Shown piece after piece: positions 22,201 through 33,100 of a stretch of DNA of 64,000 nucleotides. Source of the stretch: Antennarius striatus (taxonomy: Eukaryota > Chordata > Actinopteri > Lophiiformes > Antennariidae); contig NC_090791.1 of assembly GCF_040054535.1 (NCBI RefSeq), forward strand, positions 16,109,327 through 16,173,326, read 5' to 3'. A program made the translations under genes and the position numbers. The notes below the pieces were generated by a model. The model saw only the letters and a program-made list of their open reading frames with translations, was not told the origin of the DNA and ran no database searches. How positions within the stretch are numbered: the stretch's first letter is position 1; every line of letters begins with the position of its first letter.

Positions 22201-23378
22201 TTTTGAAAATGAAAGATGTCAAGACAAATTGTCATTATTTAGCTCATTTATTGTTCCCCTCTGTCCTGCCTGATGTTCTGTTTCTCATGTTTGTGGGATT
22301 CATGCTTCTCGTCTTTTAGGTTACAGCATTATTAAAATCTTGACTCCCAAAGGTTAAGTCTTACTACCATTACCACTGCTTGCTCTCTTGGTGTTCTCAT
22401 TGCATTTTTGCTTAAAGACTAATGGCCTACCAGAGACGCTGCAGCCCCACAATTCAGTGACCATTATTTAGCGTGCAGTCAGTGTGCATTGTAGGTCCTC
22501 TCGGAAGAGGACCTACAGTGTACCCTGACCGCTTTTGCAAAGGCATACAAACAGCTTGTTGGATGGATGGATAGATAGATAGATTATTTATTAATCCCGA
22601 TGGAAATTCAGTATATCATTTGCTCACAATAATTTCATAAATACACATAACAGTAGCATGATATAGACAAAAAGACGTTAAGCATAGAGCTACTTTCTCA
22701 GTCAGTTGAACGTGACTCATGGCCAATTGTGTAAACACAAGATGGCTGATTGAACTAAGACCTGCCTGTAAATATATAGCGGTACATATTTGTGGATTTT
22801 TGGAGAAAAACACACAATGTTTGTAAACGGGACAGAAATCGGTAGAGACGACAACAGATGATTACGGACTGGAGGTAATTAAAGTTTTGTTTCCCAACAA
22901 TCATCATGGACAATGACAGATGGCTGCCTAACAGAGACTGGGGAGTTAAGCTAATGCAGTCAAATAAAACATAGGACGTTACCAGAGAGGTAAGCTGAAA
23001 TATATGTGCTTTTCCTTGTATTTGTGAAGTATATTGAGCTGTTGGCTGTGGAACGCCATCCCTAAACTATCTCCTTCTACTAACTCAACGTCACAGTGAG
23101 GTGGAGGAGGACGAATGAAAGCTAAGACACTAAAAAGTGTACATACTGTACCTGTGTATACATTTTTATTCTCTAATCTATTGTCTATTTATTACAATTT
23201 CTTTTTAGATTTTCATTCTTAAAACCTCCTTTTTCAGGCATTCAGGTTTGTTTGGGTTTTTTTTTTAACAATACAACTGATACAAAAAGCGACCGCCCCC
23301 CCAGGCATCAATAAAGTATGCATCAGTATACCACTTAACTTGTACTGTAAATAAAACTGTAAATACAATAAAAATGTG

Positions 23379-23470
<92 letters not shown>

Positions 23471-24060
23471 GCCCTGAAAAAATGTGTTTTTCATAATAGG
23501 ACACCTTTACCAAAGGGGAAAAATAGAAAAAATGTGATTTTTGCTGCCATTCAGTTTAATAATTTTGCCCACAAAATAAAATAAAAGATCTGATTTGGGG
23601 TGCCTGTTAATAAAACACAATGGCCCAATGTACAAGTTAATAGGAAAAAAGATAGAAGAAAGCATATTAATGGCTGGTCCTTCCTGACTAACAGCACATT
23701 ACCACTGTGTCCAGCCCCAACATAAAGAGCATAATAAAGAAGCAGACAGCCCACAGTTGAGGCAGGGGCATCATGGCGACAGCCTGAGGAAAAGCGATGA
23801 ACGCCAGCTCAGCACCTGGAGACCAGAATAAACAGTTCACTTTTGTTTTTTGTCATTTTTAAACAAAGCTGTAAAAGTAGATTTGATTCTCATCTATAAC
23901 ATACTAGATATCATATCAGCTTAAAATCACACCTGACTGAACGACCTTGTCAACAGGGAGTCCCTGCTTCTCTGCCATGAAGCCCAGAACAGAGAAAACT
24001 GCAAACCCAGCAACAAAGCTGGTGCAACCATTGAGCAGACATAGCCACAGACTGTCCCTA

Positions 24061-24110
<50 letters not shown>

Positions 24111-27100
24111 CAGTTATCGTGAAGTTCATTGAGAGTCTATTGTTTTTTAACTGATATAATATATAATGATTTACATGTACCTTTGTAAACTCAGCAGATG
24201 CAATAAGAGAGAGAAGGAGATAGAAATTATATCTTATTTTTGAATAAACTGATATTAATCAACGGACGTTGATCTATGCAAATAAGGAGCAACATATGAT
24301 GCAGCAGTCAAGGTACCCTAATCAACCCTATTTTCACAGCGTTGGAAACATTCAAAAAATTAAAAAGAACGGGCAAAACCTTAAAAACAAATCATCCATA
24401 ATGTCTTGTCTACTGATCTTCTGACTTACTTGTAACAGTTGTTCGTGACTTTGTTGTAGCTTCCCAGTGTGATTAGTGTTCCTCCAACAACACCATATGA
24501 GAACACTACCTGAGTACAAGCGTCCAACCACACCTAATTAACAAAGATGAGAAATTGCATGTAATCAAGTCATCAGGACTGAAGTACGAGCTTTTTGAAA
24601 TTTTATTTTTCTAGCGAATCTCTTGCTCAAAAGATTTGGGACATGGGTAATAAGTGAACACAGGTTGCTATGCACTGTACATGAGGTGTGTGCTCACACC
24701 ACTAACCTATCTACATTGTAAAATTAATATGAATGTTAAACCTGTTCACTTGGAGCAAAAAAAAAAAATCTGATTAAGAGAAAAACATTTATGTCAAGAC
24801 TGTGGCAGTGGGGAAAGGGTGCAGAAAGAGACAGATAATTATGCTGGGTTATGCTGCCTGCAAAAGTCTTGGTTAGACTGAATACATTAGAGACACATCT
24901 TCACTAGCAAACCTGGAAAGTTTGGGTGATGTATCTGTTACTTTTCATTTGTGTTAAAATGAAGACCCTCATCAACCATCATAGTCTACTCTGTCACTGA
25001 GCAGAACGCTGAATATACACAATAGCAGAGACAATAACTGCTACACTGACAGACACAATGGAGGAACAGATTCCACAACAGACTTGAGAAAGTGTGGGGA
25101 AAAAACCCCAAATCTGATTGTCCTACTTCCAGAGCATACAGAGGCATCAGTGGATCAGTCTACAATGTCTTTGACTGGGACTGGAAGGTGGCCAGTTCAA
25201 GACCTGTGTAGGCCAAAATGTTGTGTGAACTGGCAGTTGAGCGCAACAAAAATGCAGCTTTTTTTTTTTTTTGAGGGGGGGCGCTTAATTTAGGGGCAAT
25301 GGCCGGAAACCTGTCACGTGACCGAGACCTGTCAAGCGGGACAGATGCACCCATTCGTCTGTGCGTCATTCCGCACAGATGTCACTTTTCAAAATAAAGC
25401 ATCCTTAGACCCGGTACCTGATTGCGAGACATTAGGTACCAGGCGGCACAGAAAGTTTGATTTTCTTTTTTTTTTAATTGATTAAAAACATTAGTTCTCA
25501 CCTGAAGGTCAGTCAGACGAGACAGGTCTGGATAAAGGTAATAGACAACACCTTGCCAAGCTCCAGGCAAAGTCACTCCCCTGACCATCAAGATGGCTAG
25601 CATCAGATAGGGGAACAGAGCCGTGACATACACCACCTGGAATTTAGTGATTGCTTAGTATGTGGGAGGCTATATCAAATCACTGCACTAGGTTATACAA
25701 ACATCATATTGTTGTTACTCCATTGAATAGGAGTAAATGTTCAAAGAAATTAAGCAATCACAAAAGATAAAAGATAACAAACATAATAACAATCAATCAT
25801 AAAAGATGTGAATGTCAGTGTAGTTATATTCAAAATTACCCAGTTATCAAATTGCTTATTGTATGACCAATATGTGGCAGTCGTGTTATTCTGACGTCTT
25901 ATCCATTTACTTTATGTGCATGACCATGTAAAAATTTGTTTCCCCTGACCTTTCCTGTAGAGCGGACTCCTTTCCAGATGCAGAAATAGCAGCTCACCCA
26001 ACAGACGAGTTGACACAACAGCAGCTCCCATTGTACTGTACCAATTACCTCTAGTCCTTCAGACATAGATAGCACCTGTCTCCTGTGTGGGACCAACAGA
26101 TGCAGTGATGATTAGATGCCGAAGGAGTTACAAGAAACAACCTTATTCGCTGCCTCTGTTGTTGTACACTGCAAAATTGAAATATTTTAAATCAAGGCAA
26201 TATTTGCATGTTTCAGTCAAAAATGAGTTAAGAAGACTAAACTCTTTTTTCTATCTCAGGCATTTCAGTTGTTTGAAACCACTTTGTCCTGAATAATCTT
26301 GATATCATTACTTTATACAGTTTTCATGACACAAAACAACACAAAAGAGAGCAATTTTAGAATTGTGCAGTCATGAACTGTAAAGTTGTTGTTTTTTTTA
26401 AAAAGGATGTTTCTCGGATACTTTTTTTCCCAAAAAGAAAGTTAACCTGTAATGAAAAAGAAGACTGTCAAGTAAATCAATATCTCTATTATTTCATTGC
26501 TTTATGATCGTCTGACTGAAATTAAAATAAAAACAAAGTAGAACTACCCGACTGAGTTGATTTGACAAACAAGATCTGTTAATTTTGAAAAACCTTTATT
26601 ATCCAAAAGAAAGTTTCGGATAAACACAACCTCATGCTTATTATTAGTATTGTAGTTTATCTTTCAGTTTGATCATTTTTTACATTGTTTTTTTTTTTTA
26701 GTTTGATGTAGTAACACTGACTCACTCCCAGAACTCGGAAACTGAAGACATGGTGAGATTTCCGGATGTCCACTTTGCTGTCAGGTTATTACTTTGATTT
26801 CCAGTCATGTTTGCAGAGGTGATGTCAATGCATTTCTCTGTTGATGTAAGACAATTTATTAAAGTTCAGAGAGTACATGTACAACTGTTTCGCTGTGGCG
26901 ACCCCTGAAGGGAAAAACGGAAAGGAAAAGAAGAAGAAAATCCTCACAATAAAATGTATATGTGGTTTAAATATTGGTTTGGATGACTTGACTCTCTTCT
27001 AAAACACATTTGCTCTCACAAGATCACAAATGAATCACAGCCAATAATAAATTATTACACATAAGAAATATTTGATTTATGACTTTAAGAGAAAAATATG

Positions 27101-30100
27101 TGGATGTTTTGAGGGATATATGCATATATTAATATTACAAATATGCAGTTAATTTGTACACTAGATGCTGCATGCTCAACCGCCCTATAAGGCAGATCAC
27201 GTTTTTATTTATATATTACACCGGAACACCAAATTCTGTTGTGACATACTGTAAGCATAGCATGGTGTTTTAAGAACCTGACCTGTGTTCCAGGGATTGC
27301 TGCAGGTTGCCCAGGGCAGTGGGTCTCTGAAAGAGTAGATGAAGTAAAGAAGTGCCCAGGCCAGGATTAGGGTATACATTCTGGAAATCATCTGGACAAT
27401 AGTGAGCGAATAGCCAGTCCCTAGAGGGAGAGAACATCCACAACTCTTTGAGGACTGATAATTATGGTGCAGCTATCCTACATTTGTTAATGCATTTGTT
27501 TGAAAATAAATTATTGCAGACTAAATATGCTCACTTCCAAATTCAACACCTCATCAAAAGCAGGTTATTTTTATTTCATGTATTTGTCTCCAACATTAAC
27601 CCAACGCATTTAGTTTTCAGGCGTAGTTGATAAAATGTCTTCAGTTTAAATGCTCAGCATACTGTATATAAAAACACAGACACACTACATATACATACCG
27701 TACATTCATTCAATATTTGAAATTAATAATTTGATACATGTTTGTGAAAAGTGACTATTTTCTTACTTATAATTAATATTTATTTAATGTAGAAAATCTC
27801 ATACAAAAGATTAAGAACATCATTTCCAAGAGAATCCCGATCAAGAATTCAAGGAAATATAATCTGATTACCTTGTGCTAGTGGGCAGAACTTGATCCAG
27901 CAGGTCATGGAGCTCTCCTGTGCATACTGACCAATCACAGTCTCGAGCAGAAACATCGGCAGTCCACAGAGCAGAGCAAAGAAACAGTAAGGCAAAAGGA
28001 AGGCGCCTGCACACACAAATAAATACACCTCAATATTTGGAGCAGCCCAGTCATAAAGAGATGTAGAGCACAACAATTACAGCTGCTGTATTAACACAAA
28101 TGTGTCAAATTATGTCTTCTTTATTTACAAAAAGAAATTTCAATAAACAAGTACTGTTTTCATTTATGTATTTTCTGTCTCACCTATATTGTGAATGGGG
28201 AGAGGGGATTCTCCAACAAAAATTATTGTACGCTCCGGATGAACAAAAATATATTCATGAATCATTTGTTTCCAATCAGCATTTATGTCACTTCTCCCAC
28301 AGCAGAAACAAGTCATAAAAACGGCTTCATAACATGTTTGTATGGCTAGAGAAGTACTATCAGTTGCCTTCCGATGTGTCTTCTCCATTTACAAGACACA
28401 CTTAGACTTTTATTTATACATTTGTTTCTAAATGTCTCATATAAAAACTGAAAATGATCTTAACATCACCTGTTTACAACTTGATTGAACATGTTAAAAT
28501 ATTTTGCGAGATTTAAATTAATTCCAGCAGAATGAAGTCTTTTCTTTGAGACAAAGGAAGCAAAGATTTGATCTAAAAAGATTGTTGAAGGCAAAACTGG
28601 ATAGAATGGCAGATATCATCTACAGCTGCGGAGCAGACAGATTAATCATCATCGTGAGGAAGCAGATAAGACCTGATTAGCTGTTAGGGCGAAGCAGCTA
28701 GGCTTAAATCTAGGAGCTGGAAAAGCTTGTGAAAGAGGAGACCGTTAACTCATTGGCTGCCAGCTGTTTTCAGAACATAGATCCCCATACTGCCAGCGAT
28801 TTTAGATTTGACAGTATATTCCAGTTTCTACTTCGAAGAAACCAGAATACAAAACATGTTTTCAGTTATTTAACTTTTTTTTGTTAAGTCCAGTACATAA
28901 CTCTACATGTGTTAATTCATAACTTTGATGCATTCAGTGAGAATCTAAAATGTAAATAGTCATGAAAATAAAGAAAACACATCGAATGAGAAGGTGTGTC
29001 CAAACTTTTGGCCTGTACTGTATAACTGTTTTCAAAATCTACATTTGACAAATATATATTTTTTATTTTTATTTTTTGCTGTCACAGCTAAAATTAACCT
29101 AATGAGTTCCACTAAAGTTTTCTGGGGTCCAAGGGTTGCAGTGAAGGGGATGCGATTAGAAGCTCCATCTGTTCTTCCTCTCCATGATATCCGTCATCTT
29201 TTTCCATAATCCCGACACTCTTTCTCCCCGAACTACCACAATCGTGTGTGCTGCCTGAATTTATCCAACTCCCAATGTTTCACCATTGTCTCTGTTTTCT
29301 TCTTATAGAATATATGCTGATCAAGAAACATGATGTTGACATGCCACCAGTCCACCTCAATATCATGGAAATGGAGATAAGATCCCCATCAAGGAACAAA
29401 ATGGTTAACACAGTTAAACAGACAAGACAACACTGGCCCTAGGACCAAATGGCATCCCATATAAGCTATATGATAAAATCCCCAGGCATCGTCCCACACC
29501 GATGGAAACTGATGAGCAGCATGGCAGAAGGGAAATGTTCCAATAGCAGGGTGAAGGATAGAGGGTATATCAATCCTCAAGGAAGAAAACTCCTCAGTCA
29601 TAGGTCAGATTTGCTAAATCAACCTGCTAAATAAGGATATTTTCTGGCATTGTGGTGCAAAAAAATCTGAGTGTCTTGCAGAGAAACACCGTCATCAATA
29701 TACAGCAATACAGAAGGCAGGAATATGGTTCTCAGGCTGTGTGGAGTAGGGCTCATCATAAATTCAGACTGCCAAGAAGGACAAAAAAATCATTCCTTGA
29801 TCTTGCAAATGGACTTGGGTTAGTCCCTTGTGGTGTTGTAGGGAGCATTAAACTTCTTTCAGGTCTCCCGGGAGCATTATAAGGCTCTTCAACACATGCT
29901 TTAAGGACTTCCAGTTCTCTGCTACCATGCAGGGCACTGCCATCACATGGCAGCTGATGGAGAAAGGTATCATGGCAGGTTTCACTATTTCACTGCTGGC
30001 CCTCTCCATGGTAATGGAACTCATTATCTAAATGTATGGAGATCAGTGCATGGACTCTACGGGCTTCAATTACCTGCATAAGTATGTTTATTGATGGCAT

Positions 30101-33100
30101 AACAAACATATTCATTCACTCAACATCAGTACCTGCTTCTTCTACTGTCAGGGGTCGCAGGGCTTGTGGCGCCTATTCCAGCGGCATGAGGCAGGGTACA
30201 ATCCGGGCTCGATGTCAGTGCAACGCAGATGACAAAGATAATACCCAAAAAAGCAAGCACCAGTGGCTGAGACAACTGAGATGACATTTCATTGACATTG
30301 GACTCCACATTACTCCATTCAATTCCAACACTATGAAACTACTGTTTGCTTTTCATTAAGTTAACTTCTTCTTCTTTTCCTTTCGGCTTTTCCCTTCAGG
30401 GGTCGCCAATGCGAATCAGTTGCCTCCATCTAGCCCTGTCCTTTGCATCCTCTTCTCTCACACCAACTACCTTCATGTCCTCTTTCACTACATCCATAAA
30501 CCTCCTCTTTGGTCTTCCTCTAGGCCTCCTGCCTGGCAGCTCAAAACTCAGTATCCTTCTACCAATACATTCACTATCTCTCCTCTGGACATGTCCAAAC
30601 CATCTCAGTCTGGCCTCTCTGACTTTATCTCCAAAACCTCCAACATGTGCTGTCCCTCTGATGTACTCATTCCTGATCCTATCTATCCTGGTCACTCCCA
30701 GAGAGAACCTCAGCATCTTCATCTCTGCTACCTCCAGCTCGGTCTCCTGTCTTTTCCTCAGTGACACTGTCTCTAGACCAAACAACATCGCTGGTCTCAC
30801 CACAGTTTTGTACATCTTTCCTTTCATTTTAGCTGAAACTCTTCTATCACACATCACACCTGACACTTTCCTCCACCCGTTCCATCCTGCCTGTAAACGC
30901 TTCTTCACCTCTTTTCCAAACTTTCCATTGCTCTGGACTGTTGACCCTAAGTACTTAAAATCCTCCACCTTCTTGATCTCTTCTCTCTGTAACCTCTCTC
31001 TTCCACTTGGGTCCCTCTCATTCACACACATGTACTCTGTCTTACCGCGGCTAACCTTCATTCCCCTCCTTTCCAGGACAAACCTCCACCTCTCTAGCTT
31101 CTCGTCCACCTGTTCCCTGCTCTCACTGCAGACCACAATGTCATCTGCAAACATCATAGTCCATGGAGATTCCTGTCTAACCTCATCTGTCAGCCTGTCC
31201 ATCACCATAGCGAACAAGAATGGGCGCAGAGCTGATCCCTGATGCACTCCCACCTCCACCTTGAACTCCTCTGTCACACCTACAGCACACCTCACCACTG
31301 TCTTACAGTCCTCATACATGTCCTGCACCGCTCTAACATACTTCTCTGCCACTCCAGACTTCTTACAATACCACAGTTCCTCTCTAGGCACCCTGTCATA
31401 AGCTTTCTCCAGATCTACAAAAACACAATGCAGCTCCCTCTTGCCTTCTCTGTACTTCTCTATCAACATCCTCAAAGCAAATACTGCATCTGTAGTACTC
31501 TTTTTTGGCATGAAACCATACTGCTGCTCACAAATGTTCACTTCTGCCCTTAGTCTAGCTTCAACTACTCTGTCCCATAACTTCATTGTATGGCTCATCA
31601 GCTTTATTCCTCTGTAGTTGCCACAACTCTGCACATCTCCCTTGTTCTTAAAAATGGGCACCAGCACACTTCTCCTCCATTCCTCAGGCATCTTCTCACT
31701 ATATAAGATCCTGTTGAACAACCCAGTCAGAAATTCTACTGCCACCTCTCCTAGACACTTCCAAACCTCTACAGGTATATCATCAGGACCGACTGCCTTT
31801 CCACTCTTCATCCTCTTCAATACCCTCCTCACTTTATCCTGACTAATCTTTGCTACATCCTGGTATTACGATATAGTGAGCCACGTCAGGCAAGGCAGAT
31901 GGGGATTTGGCCTTGGGCAAACAAGAACTACAGTAATCCCTCGTTACTTGCTGTTAATGTGTTCTACTCATGAAAAACAAAATTCTACCTGCTACCGCAG
32001 GTGTCTTTGATGGTGCAGAATGTTTCGTCAACATTGTGGGGTTTGTTGGGGAGAAATCTTATAAGCATACAATACTGCACTTCAGAGTCATACTTATAGA
32101 TTTTGAAGATTTATGTAAATTTGGGAAGCTGAAGGCATTCTGTATTGTACAGGGGACATGGCACACAGGAAATTGATTGACAAGGGTCTACAGCAATCAG
32201 GACACAGAACACCATGTGCTGTTAAAAAAAAGCCTGCAAAATTGCACTAAAAAAATACAGAGCAAAAAGTGAACCACATTATAGCGAGGGACAACTGCAC
32301 TTCACGCCTCACGCCCTGTGCCGCCGTGATAGGCTCCGGCTCCCCGTGACCCGCTGCGGCGGATATAGCAGTGGTGATCTGAAGATGACTGACAGTATAT
32401 TCTGAACAGCTCTTTTAAGCCTTCCAGTCCATCGACATCTTCATTAAACTCAAAAGTATTGAATACCTTGAGGGCATCGTCTCCTGCGACGTGAAGAAAT
32501 GTGGCGCACTGTACTTTTTCCCACTTCTCGGAGATTCCGCTTGCATAGAGGTAAATATCGAACTTTTGTATCCATACTCTCCAACTTTCTGCAAGATTGC
32601 CATCTAAATTTGATGTCCCCGGAGGTCTTTGGTGGTCCATCTTTCCGTGTTTTTAGTCAATTTCTGACACCATGTTATATATCAGACCGTGAGGCAGCGT
32701 GAGGTACAACATAATAATGTTTTTATTCAACTCCCCTCGGTACCTGTCAACCATCATGCTCTTAGTGTTACAGCCTCACCTACTGGTGGCCTCCGGTATA
32801 ACACACATACATGACAGGGGGGGATGCTGAAATGGTGGTTCGGTGTTAGTCAGGTTAGAGGAAATAAATTTATTGAAGAAACATAAATGTTTTGTTTATT
32901 GTTACATCTGACAATAAACACTAAGCTGTAAATGCCCCAATTTAAGACAACGTAATTGAGAAACTGGGGTTTTTTTATTTGTTCGTTTGTTAATTTTTGT
33001 ATATGACTTCTGACGTATTGTATAGTAAATGATAGAAAATACTATTGTGTTAGTAGGTTTATTTTAGTTACTGTATTTTCCGCACTATAAGGCGCACCTA

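Noticed and set aside
23234..23584. Frames of poly-His/Thr and poly-Cys/Val
   Set aside because: Translations of the TG/CA microsatellite.
30346..31242. 298-codon plus-strand frame (and 63130-63897)
   Set aside because: Shadow of the RTE reverse transcriptase on the opposite strand.
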